Below the pieces are notes generated by a model. The model was not told the origin of the DNA. It made no database searches and worked only from the letters and a program-made list of their open reading frames with translations. From Dryocosmus kuriphilus (taxonomy: Eukaryota > Arthropoda > Insecta > Hymenoptera > Cynipidae): 64,000 nt of DNA. Location: NCBI GenBank assembly GCA_038277395.1, contig CM076192.1, positions 16,012,987-16,076,986 on the forward strand. Reading direction: 5' to 3'. Made by a program: the position numbers and the translations under genes. Shown here piece after piece: positions 45,047 through 56,600 of this stretch; positions within the stretch are counted from its first letter, which is position 1, and each line of letters begins with the position of its first letter.

Positions 45047-45441
45047 TGTTGGGAATGTACAGATAGAGATATCTAAGAGATATCTATTACCGGCTAACTA
45101 GTAAACACGTCGTGGGCGTACGTAGGCGTATGGAATAGGCGATGGTATATAAGAGGAAATGTACAGATAAAGATATCTAAGAGATATCTATTACCAGCTA
45201 ACACCAGTTAGAACTACTAAACATGCAGTGGGCGTATGTAGGCGTATGAAATAGGCGATAATATATAAGCGACGAAATCTGTAAAAGGAACAGAAAATTC
45301 TTGTAATCAAAAGGCTGCAGGTAGTAATGCCGGTTAGTCTAACTAAGTATTGTATCTCAATTTAAATATAATAAAGTACACTCTGAGGTATTAACCTCAG
45401 AGTTTCACAATTGTATAATATTGAATTTCACGAATTCAACA
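45047..45441 (+). repeat. 3' LTR with duplicated promoter-like module
   Basis: 395 bases, TGTTGGGAATGTACAG to CGAATTCAACA. Two modules of about 110 bases (45052-45158 and 45160-45270) share AGATATCTAAGAGATATCTA, GGGCGTA(C/T)GTAGGCGTATG and a TATATAAG box (45146-45153 and 45262-45269). AATAAA at 45370-45375 is followed by the hairpin CTCTGAGGT-ATTA-ACCTCAGAG (45381-45402). Confidence 0.92.
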
Positions 45442-45445
45442 CATG

Positions 45446-45961
45446 CAAGTCTTTTGTCTGAGATGAAACAGTTTCAGTATTTTGGTTGCTCTCCATCAAT
45501 ATTTAACCACAATTTAAACTAAAATCATTAAATTTACAAAAAAAAAATGTGTGGATTAGGCGGTTTTACCTTTTGCTTTCGTGTATTAGATGCTATTGCT
45601 GCTAGGCTTTTTTCTGAATTATGTGGTATTACTCTAAAGCGTTCTTGTGGATAAGGTGGAATTAATTATTGCTCCTAGGCTTTTCTTCCACCACAATGAG
45701 GTGGATTTTCCTGAAAATTCATTTTAGTGTTATTTTTGCATTAAAAAAACATTGAAAACAAATATTCTCGCTACCTTGGCAGACTGGGAAGCACAAATAA
45801 AATACTGCGAGAAGTTTGAAACAAAGAAAGGGACAAAAAAAAACATTCTTCAACATTTTTAATTTGCATAAACATTTTCATTCACAAAACATTTAACGTA
45901 ATATCAGTCTCAGACTTATTTTCATTGAATGAAAAAAATTAACATAAAGTTTGGTAACTAA
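45446..45961. other. No gene recognised
   Basis: AT-rich sequence to the right of the LTR element. GGTGGAATTAATTATTGCTCC and GCTAGGCTTTT/CCTAGGCTTTT occur twice close together (45600-45690). No coding motif. Confidence 0.5.
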
Positions 45962-48113
45962 TCACAGGTATGTAAAATCAGTCATTGGTCCTCTGCTTTT
46001 TCTTTCTTTCCCTGCCCTTTCTTCAAATGTCGCCTTTCTTGACGACGACTGACGTTTTCGTGGAGAAGGCCATTGTAAAATGAATGCGCATCCAGAGGAA
46101 GAAGATTGATGAGCTGTGAAAAGATTTTTGCAATCCAAGGTATAATTCACGGTCTTCTGTCTCGTTGGAATTTTTTGGAATTTATCACCAAAATTCAGTT
46201 TATAATCAATTTTCCCACTTGGGTTGTACAACAAAACTCACATTATCCGTGACCGTTGGATCACCTTTTTTCTTGCTGCGGCGTATACTTGAGTATGCCA
46301 AACTATCTTCATTACCATAAATTTTTTTAAATGTATGGTCAATGTACATTGCCTCGTATCACATTGGCTTCTTCCTGGCAAGTTCAGACAGCATGACGTA
46401 TTGACGTAGCAAAATATATCATGTCTTTGATGTAGCTTTCCACTACGCTGTGGACGGAATCACCCTCCATGTGTGTATGACCCTTCTCCAAATACTTATG
46501 TGAGATAGATACTTGATGTACCACTACTATATGAAAGAGAGGATTCACCAAAATGGTATTCCTATTCTGATATGAACACCCGTCACTGAATAAAACTACG
46601 GGTTTTCTCTCTTTTCCGATTAGGTTGAAAATGAAGTCGAATATGCAAGACGCAAAGATAGGTACCCCCATGTTCGCTTCCGATTCGTCAAACCAGTAGA
46701 GCATTGATTCATGAGATACCCTTTTCGGTAGATTCTTTATCTTTCTGCTTTTCCTTTTGTGCCTCGGTTTCCTTTGTTATGTGATATTGGTACGTAGCTT
46801 CACTCACGTGTCCAGATTCATAGCTGAGACAGGTATCACAGCGATCCTTTTTGGGAGAAAATATGGAAAAATTGAAATTTTTTCTTTCTCTGTCAAATAT
46901 ACATCTGCCGAAAGACATTTTCCTAGTTCCTTACAGCATGTTTGGCACATCATGTACAGCTGGCTCCAGCTTATGATGTCAGCTTGCACGTAACTTCGTT
47001 TGGAGTATCTTCGGCCATAATGGGAAGGTATTACAGGTAAGCTGTTGAAAAATGCAGTCAAGGTGTCATGCTTTTGCTTAGATTAGGTAGTTGTCATTGA
47101 ATTTCGTTGCAAAAGTTGAGATGGATTATCAACAGCTTCTGGTTCACAATTCATGATCAAAGATGATTCGGAATTTCTAACGTCATTATTATTTTTCTTG
47201 TTGAGGTTTTTAAGACTGGGCTCTTTGTATGATCGGAATGTTTCGATCCAGTGGCGCAATTCTGAGCGCTTCAACCACAGAGACTTTAAGTGTATGGTCT
47301 GTCAAACTCATATTTTCTCCTTATTAATTTTCAAATGGTAGGAGAAAGTGGAAGTTTTGGATTGTTCAGAATATTTTCAATTAGGAGGGATATTTCAACA
47401 GTGGAACACAAAAACGCTCTTTTTGTTTCCCAATACATATCACCCCAAAATTTGTTGAATAGGTTTTCGCGCTCAACCTCATCTACTTGTTTACAGAGTC
47501 TTGTTAAGCAAGTCCAGCACAAAGGTGAGTCGCAGAGGGGTCCCATCATCCGCTTTTCTTTGGGTGCATCTTGGGTGACTTTTCTGTTGATTCCTCTTCC
47601 TGTGGATCCTTTTTCGACCCTGAATCCCATTTACGCCTCTTCTTTCATTCGCTTCATTTTTTCTGTATTCTTCGTCCATCCTTTGAAATTAGGAATTAAG
47701 TTGCGGTGTTTGCACACATTGTTTAATGAGTTAGGTCCAGACTGACCGTTGGTACTTTGGACCACAATGATAGGATGTGCCGAGTCGTTGTGAAGTACTG
47801 GAAGATTTACCACTCCATTGATGCTTACTGTTCCGCAGCCATCAGGAAGTTTCTTAAGAACGGGAAGTTTCAAAATCCTGGCTTTGCTTTCTTCAAAGAC
47901 AATGGTGGTGATTTCATCCAACAGGGTGATGTCTTCCGTGACAGTTGGTACCACTTCTACGATGGATTTTTCACTCCAATCTGGCTGCACATTTACCATA
48001 ATGGGACTAGATTCATTATCAAAACAACAAAGCTGACTAGATTCCTGGCTGGATTCCTCATTGTCGGAGATAGAGGCATCTGACTGTTGAACTTGGTCGA
48101 AACTCGTCATCAC
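45962..48113 (-). pseudogene. Unclassified multi-copy-type gene with possible DDE transposase fold
   Basis: Seven minus-strand pieces follow each other in order. 48113-47631: acidic N-terminus MMTSFDQVQQSDASISDNEE. 47630-47331: GPLCDSPLCWTCLTRLCKQV, a Cys-rich segment, then ENLFNKFWGDMYWETKRAFL. 47061-46804: PVIPSHYGRRYSKRSYVQAD. 46918-46709: FNFSIFSPKKDRCDTCLSYE. 46704-46384: YWFDESEANMGVPIFASCIF, PVVLFSDGCSYQNRN and LEKGHTHMEGDSVHSVVE. 46234-45962: C-terminus. The order of WFDE, FSDGCSYQNRN and HMEGDSVHSVVE could supply D, D and E of an RNase H-like nuclease. I recall this protein family as a recurrent uncharacterised one in arthropods. Frame changes between pieces may be introns or damage. 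Confidence 0.6.
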
Positions 48114-49352
48114 TGTTCACTGCACCTGAAAACAACCAAAGGGTTTCTAGTTTTCGTTCGGCAAAAAATATTGCACATTTTGAAATGATAAAGCCCTGCT
48201 GAAACAAAATGGCTTGAGAATGTATAAGAAATGTCTGAGCCAGTTATTTTTCAGTCATTTTTACCTGTATTCTGCATAAATAGTCTTATAATATTAAAGT
48301 TACCTACTTTTTATTTTATTTTAATTACATTTTTTTAACAAATTTTTTTATTTGTTTACTTTCTAAGCTTCGAATGTTGTTCTCATTTACTTATGAAATT
48401 GATGCAAGCCTATATTTTTCCTCTTGCTGGTTTAGAACTACTATAAAGCGATCTACACGACCTTAAAAAGGACCAGACACTCTTTAGACACGAAATCTTT
48501 TAAATAAAGACATAAAAATCACAGCACATGCTCTGAAATTTTTTCCTGACATTTTGTTTAGACAGGAAGTTGAATGCAATATATTTCAATCGACACTGTA
48601 CCAACATTTAATCTATGTAGTTGAAACATTCGATTCTTGACGATTTTTTGAAGCTGCGAAGTGAATTTTACTATCAAAACCCAAATATCACTGCATATTT
48701 GTTCAGTGGAGACAATGTACTTATGCCCGTATGGGATTGCTGTCGATCTAACGTAGGTGAATTCTCACCGGATATTAAAATATTCAACCTTATGTGATAT
48801 TTTTAAACATGAAACCTTTATGTCCTAAGGAAGCGATTACTTATGTAATTAGTGAAATCCTTTTATTCGAAAACGTATAAAAGTATATGCCAAGTGAACC
48901 CAATTTGAATATTTTTCGATGGTTCAATTTTGAATATGCTTAATTGAAAGTGCTTCCAAAATTCAAAATTTGCAGGTAGGTATTATGAACCTAATTTCTT
49001 CATTCTTCATTCTGTAAGTGGGAAAGCTACTTTAAAAACGTAAGGAAAAAAGTACCCTGACGAAAAAGTATGTTAGAAAAACAATGAAAGATATATACGT
49101 GCCATTTTGTTCTAGTCACTTTTTTGCGACCACAGAAAGAGCGAAAGGCAATTAACAAAATAAAATTACAGAAAATAAATGAAACCTTCTCTGTCATTAT
49201 TTTCCTGTCAAATTCTTCGTATTTCACATATCTAAGTCTACATTTGTTAAATAAAATCAATTTTGAGGGTAAAGTCCTAGTGTAAAAGCCTTAAGATTTT
49301 TTTATGTCCCCTAATGATACATTTTTCTTTTACTCGACAAATATTAAAATAG
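48114..49352. other. No gene recognised; AT-rich
   Basis: No motif in any frame. The last four bases, ATAG (49349-49352), are the left target duplication of the next LTR element. Confidence 0.55.
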
Positions 49353-49622
49353 TGTAGGGAATTATATTAAACGAATACACAGCCTTGATATTTTCTTGAT
49401 ACTTAATGACAAATAATAAAATACAGTGAACCGTAGTTCGTCTTTAGAACAACGTGTAGCTTGTCGACTTTTTCAATAATTTTCTTTTCTAAAAACTAAC
49501 CTAGACTGACTCTCGATTAGGCGGGTGGGCTCCGCTCTGGAAAGCATGGCGCTACTATCGTAGCCGCTAACTTCCGAATTACAAAATGAAACATTAGTAT
49601 ATGAAAGAAGATATTCTCTACA
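49353..49622 (-). repeat. 3' LTR of the minus-strand gypsy element
   Basis: Reads TGTAGAGAATATC to ATAATTCCCTACA on the minus strand. Just inside it, AGGATGGCCGAAT (49623-49636) takes the place of the polypurine tract. Confidence 0.93.
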
Positions 49623-49658
49623 ATTCGGCCATCCTAGAATATCATGCGTCTCGAATGA

Positions 49659-52313
49659 CTAATTATTATTAGAAACCCATGGTTTCATAAATTCCGCGCA
49701 AGTACTCGTAGTCATAGGACCTTCACCCTTACCAACGCGCTGAACATCATATGTGTCATTCAATTTAGCTCTAACAATTTTGTACGGACCAAGATATTTA
49801 AGTTTTAATTTACTGCCCGGTATCATCTGGGTGCGCTTAATGGCTACTAGGTTTTCCTCTGCGTGTGTAGACGGCGCTTTTCGGCGTAAATTGTAGGATT
49901 TCCTATTATCTTCTTGAACTTTTAAAATTTGGAGTTTAGCTTGTAGCCGAAGGTCGTTTCTTGTCTCGTCGAATTGATTTTGCCACTCCGACTCTGAAAT
50001 CTCTTTTAGTTTGATGTCACCTGATCGCCTCATCTCGATTCCCGTGAGTAGTCGAAACGGAGTCTTTCCGATACTTCGTTGGAATGTCGAATTCAAAGCT
50101 TGTTGAAGCTTATTGAGATGTTGATACCATTTACTTGGATTATCAACGGACATCTTTGACTAAGCAGGAATAATAACTCGGTTGATTCTTTTTACTTGCC
50201 CATTGGCTCTTGGTAAGCCAGTTATTATTCGATGATGTTTAATCTTCTCAACATCACAATACTCTTGGAACTCCTGTGATGTAAAGGCAGTGCCCCTATC
50301 CGAGATGATTCGAGCTGGATTTCCAAATATGTATTTTTTCTTATTTAATATGTCTATAACTTCTTTATTAGTTGCCGACTTGGTGGGGTAGAGCCACACA
50401 AATTTTGAGAAAGCATCAACTCCTTCTAGTATATGCTTATACTGTTTACTTGTTGACTCCAGGGGTCCAAGATGATCGACATGATATGTGTATAACGGTA
50501 GGTCAGTTTTGTCATTATTATGTAGGTAACCTTCTTTACGCCCCTCTTTGCGATTAGAGATCAAGCAAGTTACACAGTTCGCTATAAGTTTTGAAACTTT
50601 GTCCGCTAAGTCTCTGATAAAGTAATCTCTTCGAACAATTTCCTCTGTCCGTTTAGCTGCAAAATGTCCACGCTGATGTGCTACTTGGATTATCTCTTCT
50701 TCCATACATGCAAGAACAACGAGCAAATCATCTCCGTTGTCGAACTTATGTAGTAGGCCATTACGCATAATGTAATTGTCGTCGGAACCATCTCCAAGAG
50801 AGTTGATGATTTTCACGATTTTCGGATCACTCTGCTGCGCCTCCCTAAGTCGCGCAGTTACTTCGTCGACCTCGATTGTCAAAATAGGATAACGACTCAA
50901 AGCGTCCACATGCCGCATTCTCTCGCCAGATCTGTGTTCTGTGGTGCAGGAGCACTCTTCAAGAAGCTGTGCCCATCTCCAAATCTTGGTTGACACTTCC
51001 TTTTTGTCCATCGTCTGCCTAAAGGCTGCACAGTGCGTCACTATTTTGAAGATAACACCCAGAAGATAGACTCTTAATTTCTGTAATGCGTAAACAATAG
51101 CTAAGACTTCTAACTCATAACTAGTCAATTTTTGTTGGGCGGGTGAGGTCTTATGGCTTAAGTAATGCGTAGGATGTAATTTATCGTCGTCAGGTAAACG
51201 CTGAATCAATAAAGCTGCGATTCCATCTTTGCACGCATCGGTATGCAACTCAGTTTCGTGTTCTCTGTCAAAGAATTTCAATACAGGCTTTTTGGTTAAT
51301 ACTTCTTGTAAATTTTGAAAGTCTTTTCGCTCATTTGGAACAAATTGAAATTCTTTGTCCTTTTTCGTCAAATCACTTAACGGTTTCGCTATCAGGGAAT
51401 ACCTATTTATAAATTTTCGGAAGTATCCCGTAAGCCTGAGAAAAATTTGAACATCTTTAATTGATTTTGGTACTGGGAAATTCGTAACTGCAAGTATTTT
51501 TCCAGGTGAGGGATGAATTTTACCGTCTTCGATAACTTGTCCTAAAAATTCTATTCTCCTCTTTAACAGATGACATTTCTTTTTGTTATTCTCAAACCCG
51601 TATTCGCTAGCTAGATCTAGTACTGTTTTTAAATTCTTTACAGCTTCTTGTTCGTCTTTTGCTCGAATAATTATGTCGTCGAAATAAACACATGCGATTC
51701 CCTGATTTACAAGAGGTCGGAAAATATAATTAACGAATCGTTGAAAGACAGTTGGGGAAGTGCTAAGACCAAATGGAGCTTTTAGGAAAGCGTACTGTTC
51801 TTTGTGGGTTACAGAAGATGTATACTTTTGACTTTCTTTACTTACGTTAACGTGGAAAAACCCGTTTTTTAAATCCAGCGTACTAAATATTTTCGAATAC
51901 TTTAACGCATCAATTTGGTCTTCTATCAAAGGAATAGGTTATTTATCTTTTTCAACAATCTTATTTGACCGTCGATAATCGATACAGACTCGAGGAGTAC
52001 CGTCTTTCTTTTTAGCTACAACAACAGGGCTTGCGAATTGAGAATAACAAGGTTCGACAATTCCATCCTTTATCCATTCGTCAACCTGCTTCTCTACTAT
52101 CTCACGCTCAGGAATAGGTAAACGCCTTGGCTGACAAAAGATGGGCTTGTTTCCTTTTAAGTTTATATTTAATAAGATATCGGTGGTCTTAGTTTCATTC
52201 GGCTTATAATTTAGTAAAAGATCTTTCGCTTGTTTACAGATGGAGTCATCGTCGAGAGGACCTAAATCAACTTCAATTTTTTCTATCAGAGTTATGTTTC
52301 CGATAAATATTTT
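49659..52313 (-). pseudogene. pol: RT, RNase H, integrase
   Basis: In frame with gag across a TAA at 52314. RT entry: CQPRRLPIPEREIVEKQ, SPVVVAKKKDGTPRVCID, then KDK, a stop at the expected Tyr, and PIPLIEDQIDALKYSKI. The 589-aa frame 51929-50160 has APFGLSTSPTVFQRFVNY, VYFDDIII (catalytic FDD near residue 84), RNase H (LHTDACKDGIAALLIQ, MRHVDALSRYP), the integrase zinc site HQRGHFAAKRTEE to CVTC, and the two Asp in YHVDHLGPL and ISDRGTAF. The catalytic Glu is Lys (ANGQVKRINR, residue 580). The frame ends in a stop at 50160 and resumes at 50153-49659 with the integrase C-terminus (LKYLGPYKIVRAKLNDTYDV). Copy not active. Confidence 0.93.
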
Positions 52314-53965
52314 TTATTCGTACTTATTAATTGTAACGCCATTTTTATTGACTCTAACTTCAGCCAAAGGCACTATGTTACGACCAATTAAACATTTCAT
52401 TGCCATAGATTCTATTGATACTACACTGAAATCAAGATTATACGCTTCATTATCGATAAGAACTTCTGCTTGAAAAGACCCCTTAGTTTCTACTATGCCG
52501 CCACCGAGACCCTTTGCTTGACACTTTAATTCGCTCATCTTTACAAACTTTAGTTTTTCGAGAACGTCTTCGCGCATTAAGCTTAAAGCACTACCTGTGT
52601 CGATTAGAGCTCTTAGGCTTACATCTTCCACGATTACGTCTTTATAACAATCGCCTTCTTTTTCAGAATGAACAAAGTCTACTCTATTTTCTGAAATTGA
52701 TGGACTTAATGTTTCTTTTCCTTTAGAGTTTGGAGCTATGTGCCCGAACTTATTACATTTAAAGCATTTGGTACCCTTCTCTTTATTCTTACAATCTTTG
52801 GAAACGTGTCCCGACTTCCCACAATTAAAATATCGCGTCGCTTTAGTTTTTGTAGCCTCAGCTTTTTTATCATCCGGCAATCCCTCTTTTCTTTTATTCG
52901 AATGAACGTTTGATTTCGAATTAGATTTTCTAATTTTTTCATACGTCTTTAGCTTGATTTTAAACTCGTCAATATTTGGGGCACCATATAAAATTGCTTT
53001 GTTGCCAGCGTGGTCTCCTAATCCTTCAATTACATGTTCGATTAAGGTTTCTGTTTCGATATTACCCCGTGAAACTAATTCACGCATAATTAAAAAATAT
53101 CCTTGAACTGACTGAGATTCTTTAATTTTTCTTTTAGCGAACATTGTATGTAATTTCACGCTAGATATTTTTGTCGAAAATTCTTTAATTAAAGCCGACT
53201 TTAATTTTGTCCACGTGACGAGTCCTGATTCTCCTTGAATAAATAGCTTAGCCAAGCACTTTAAAGATCTTTTAGCAAAAACTATTTTTTGTAAATCCGA
53301 CCATTCAAATAATAAGGCCGCGTTTTCGAAATCAGATAACCAACGTTCAATTGATAAATTATCACCACCGTCAAACTCTCGAATGGAATCTTCAACGTCT
53401 TTAAATCCCAAGGAGAAACTGACAGGTTGCGATTTTCGTGAATTTATCTCGGAACGCGTTGTTAGTGGTTCGTCATTAACTTCGTGTATTTCTCATGTTC
53501 GGAACTTCGCGCGGCTTCGCCTGCTTCCGGCTCAAGATCGTGCCTAGCGTTTCTCGCGCCTTCCTCACCACCGCCCGTCAACTGTTCGTTCTGCTCGTCG
53601 TCATCGTCATCTCTTTCGTCCTCTATATCATTTACGGGGTTATTCGCAGCTAATGAATTAATGTCCATCAAGGCGCGAATAATAATATGCCTAAGTTGCT
53701 CTTTGCTTGACGAATAATAATCCAAGCCTAAGATGTGTCAAATGGAGGTTAGGTCTCCAATAGAAAATGCACTTACGTATTCTAATTTTGCGCGAAATTC
53801 AATGGAATCGTCTGAAAATGTAAACCCAGAAAACTCACGTAATTTACTAAGACTACGGCATTCTCCTTCTTTTTCGAAAATTAATCTATATAAAGCGCTT
53901 GTTGCCTTGCGAGGAGCCACTTTCAATTGCTTTTCAATACTCTTAACCTGAACTAACTTTCCCAT
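52314..53965 (-). pseudogene. gag and protease
   Basis: The start is at 53965 (MGKLVQVKSIEKQLKVAP). A TGA at 53738 and a frameshift near 53460 separate an acidic segment (DDDDDEQNEQ) from the main 365-residue frame. That frame has the capsid-like FDGGDNLSIERWLSDFE, then two zinc knuckles near residues 194-229, each damaged: the first reads YFNC instead of CFNC, and the second ends in Ser instead of Cys. The aspartic protease has ALIDTGSALSLM near 268-279 and CLIGRNI near 345. A TAA at the end separates it from RT, apparently a nonsense change because the frame continues. Confidence 0.9.
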
Positions 53966-54440
53966 TTTGCGTCTTACAATTTAATTAAAATTATCGTTAC
54001 GTAAATTATACTTATCAGACACGTGATGTCCCTGTTGTCCGGCGCTTTCGATGCTCATACGATGACCTTGAGTGACCACTGCTCTCTTTTAATTCTAATC
54101 CCTCTATGCTCCAGGAAATTATACCGTTATGATGTCGTCTTTGGTGAAATTTTCATCCACTTTGTTTCAGGCAAACATCTGCTTCTGGCTGCCGTTTGAT
54201 CTCGTCTTGAAGAAATAATTGCCGATAATTTTCGTCGTTTTCGTCTTGGAAATTTGTGGCATTCGTCTTGGATCGTGATCGTCTTTTCAACTTCGGCGTC
54301 GTTGATCTTGTAACCCGTTAGCCCATTCTCCAAATTCGTCAAAATTCGTTAGAGTCTTTTTCCTTTGGTTTAAGCAGCTTATTCTTTCGTCTTTTAAATT
54401 TCACAGGTTTTGATTTCGATCCTCGTTCTGACACTAATTT
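53966..54440 (-). other. 5' leader and primer site of the minus-strand gypsy element
   Basis: On the minus strand, a few bases after the 5' LTR, TAGTGTCAGAACGAGGAT resembles a tRNA-Leu-type primer site (TGTCAGAA). The rest is leader without a convincing gene. Confidence 0.5.
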
Positions 54441-54708
54441 TATAGGGAATTATACTAAACGAACACAGACTTGATATTTTCTTGATATTTAATGACAAAT
54501 AATAAAATACAGTGAACCGTAGTTCGTCTTTAGAAAAACGTGCAGCTTGTCGACTTTTTCAATCATTTTCTTTTTTAAAAACTAACCTAGACTGACTCTC
54601 GATCAGGCGGGTCGGCTCCGCTCTGGAAAGGATGGTGCTCCTATCGTTGCCGCTAACTTTTGAATTACAAAATGAAACATTAGTATATGAAAGAAGATAT
54701 TCTCTACA
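54441..54708 (-). repeat. 5' LTR of the minus-strand gypsy element
   Basis: Matches 49353-49622 over its whole length. The end next to the leader reads TATAGGG instead of TGTAGGG, so the terminal dinucleotide is mutated. Confidence 0.92.
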
Positions 54709-54810
54709 ATAGTATTTAAACTTTTACTTACATTATATAAATACTTTTTCACTAAAAGAAAGACACAGTTTTTAGGTAAGACATTCAACCCAAAATCACA
54801 ATATACTATA

Positions 54811-55215
54811 TTAAATTTTAACTATATCACTCAAATCACTTAACCCATTTTCTACTTTCAACACCTTATAAATATTTGATCTAATTGCATACTTTACTGC
54901 GGTAAATAATTTTTGTTCCTTTATTAAGAAATGAATAACACACCCATATTCGCGATGAATATAGTATATTACATGAGTCTTTCTGTCGAACGATTTGATA
55001 TCTTTATTTTTGGAGAAAAAATGAAAGGGGTATTTCTCATAGGTAAATACAATCTGAGTGTTACACGGGTCATAAAGATTTTTGTAAAATTTAGCCAATT
55101 CTTTTATGAATGAAATTACTACGATGCTCTCATACTCAGAAATTTGACCAATGATCGTGTTTTGAATGCTATTAGCTCTGCTCTCCAAAGTAATAATTCT
55201 TTTATTACTATACAT
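54811..55215 (-). pseudogene. Possible Penelope-like linker/endonuclease fragment
   Basis: 134 residues: KRIITLESRANSIQNTIIGQ, FIKELAKFYKNLYDPCN, QIVFTYEKYPFHFFSKNKD, RKTHVIYYIHREYGC. It is homologous to the plus-strand frame at 59452-59865. The order (F)FSKxD, then HVIYYI-xx-YGC resembles the region before and into the GIY-YIG nuclease of another PLE family, but a full YIG motif and Arg are not seen. The opposite strand is also open over part of it, so the assignment is tentative. Confidence 0.4.
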
Positions 55216-55552
55216 GTCTGTAAATCTTTTACGAAAATTATTATCTATTTATTATGTCGCAGATTATCTTAATATTTTTCTCTCAAACACAAGCGTGACC
55301 AGGTTCAGTAGCCCCATCTATCAAGCTAGTAATTATTGAAATTTTATGTTTAAAGGCTGTGTTAGATTTGAAATTGACATACCCCAGGCGGTTGTATAGA
55401 GTCTATTCATAGCCACTATACACAGTATTATACATGGTATAATGTAGTAGATGGTACACGTTAGTGGCTTCCCCCTTTCCACCCCGAGGACTGACTTGAG
55501 TGGTAGCGGTGAGGCAATAAGATGATGAGTTGAATGTATGTAACTCATCACC
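55216..55552. other. No gene recognised
   Basis: Short stretch with TATACACAGTATTATACATGG near 55420-55440. It may belong to the SINE that follows. Confidence 0.4.
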
Positions 55553-55632
55553 GACTCCGTGGTTGACGCGGTGGTTAGCGCATCGGGCTTTCGAGCCGAC
55601 GGCCAAGGGTTTGATTCCCCGGGCAAGGAGTC
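55553..55632 (+). repeat. tRNA-like SINE head
   Basis: GACTCC at 55553 pairs with GGAGTC at 55627-55632. The A box is TGGTTAGCGCATCGG and the B box GGTTTGATTCC. The arm TCGGGCTTTCGAGCCGA is a strong hairpin but with a misfit loop. It is best read as a tRNA-derived SINE promoter region; a tRNA pseudogene is the alternative. Confidence 0.6.
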
Positions 55633-55759
55633 AATTTTTACTGACGTTCACTCGCTACACTTTCAACACTCCACAGTTACTCTTCTTCTTCTCCTTCCCA
55701 GTATAGCATTCTCGCTATAATATTCTATGAAAAATATTTGTATACATTGCGTATAGTTC

Positions 55760-56600
55760 CATCGTCCCATCAATGAACTACGGCGATCCAGGACATACCT
55801 TCCTCGGGGAATTTCAACTTCAAAGGATGATTTTATACCTCCTGTTTCAGTTAAGGTGGTCCCATTCTCCCACTGGTGAACTATGGTGATTTAGGTGTGG
55901 AAGACACATCTTCCTCTGGGAATTTCAGCTTCGTAGGACAATTTTCGACCTTCTGGATCACAGAAGAACGTCCCGTCGTCCAGCTGGTGAATTATAATAA
56001 TCTGGGTGTGAAAACCACATCTTCCTCAGGGAATTTTAGCTCCGGAGGTTTATTTTCCATCTTCTGGATTACTGCCGGATGTCCCGTCGTCCTAATGGTA
56101 AACTACAATTGATCTAGGTGCCAAAAAAAGCCCTCCCCAGAGAATTTCAGCTTCGGAGGATACTTTATTATGAGCTGGTTCATTCCAGGACGTCCCGTCA
56201 TCCCATTGGTGAGCTAAGATGTTCCGGATGCGAAAAATACATCTTCCTCATGTAATTTTAGGTTTGGCGGGTAATTTTTCACCTTCTGGATCACTGCAGG
56301 ACGTCCCGTCATCTCATTGGTAAACTAAGGTTATCCAGATGTGGAAAACACATCTTCTTCGGGGAATTTCAGGTGCAGACGGGAAATTTTCCCTTCTGAA
56401 TCACTTTAGGATGACTCGTCTTCCCACTGGTCGACTACGTTGATACAGGTGGAACAAAACATCTTTCCCAGACAATTTTAGCTTCGGAGGATGCCTTTTA
56501 CCGTCTGTTTAGAACGTCCCATCGTTCCACTGGTGAACTACGGCGATTCAGGTGAAAAAAGACATCTTCCTCAGGGAACTAGCAACCTCGGCTACAGTAT
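55760..56600 (+). repeat. 110-base minisatellite, left array, about 8 copies
   Basis: Anchor CTGGTGAACTA(C/T)GG or a variant occurs near 55764, 55871, 55982, 56093, 56203, 56317, 56427 and 56530. Each unit also has ACATCTTCCTC(A/G)GGGAATTT, AGCTTCGGAGGA and ACGTCCCGTC. Copies differ by about 10-25 percent. Confidence 0.9.

Larger units (their letters stand above)
36903..45441 (+). mobile_element. env-bearing gypsy-type LTR element (errantivirus-like)
   Basis: An element with LTRs at 36903-38628 (enlarged by a mariner) and 45047-45441, both TGTTGGGAAT...CA, flanked by CATG on each side (36899-36902 and 45442-45445). A primer binding site follows the 5' LTR and a purine tract precedes the 3' LTR. 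Inside are gag, pol (RT, RNase H, long linker, integrase) and an envelope gene, all in the plus direction, as in insect errantiviruses. Without the mariner it would be about 7.2 kb. By eye the LTRs differ at roughly 15 positions plus a five-base indel, so it is an old but not ancient insertion. All reading frames are damaged. Confidence 0.92.
49353..54708 (-). mobile_element. Gypsy-type LTR retrotransposon without env
   Basis: LTRs at 49353-49622 (TGTAGGGAATTAT...TCTCTACA) and 54441-54708, about 270 bases each, flanked by ATAG (49349-49352 and 54709-54712). The minus-strand order gag, protease, RT, RNase H, integrase is that of Ty3/gypsy elements. No envelope lies between the integrase end (49659) and the 3' LTR. 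By eye the LTRs differ at about 17 places, which suggests an insertion somewhat older than the env-bearing element. Confidence 0.95.

Noticed and set aside
55553..55632. A functional tRNA gene
   Set aside because: A and B boxes and an end stem exist, but the anticodon arm forms a tight hairpin with a wrong loop size.
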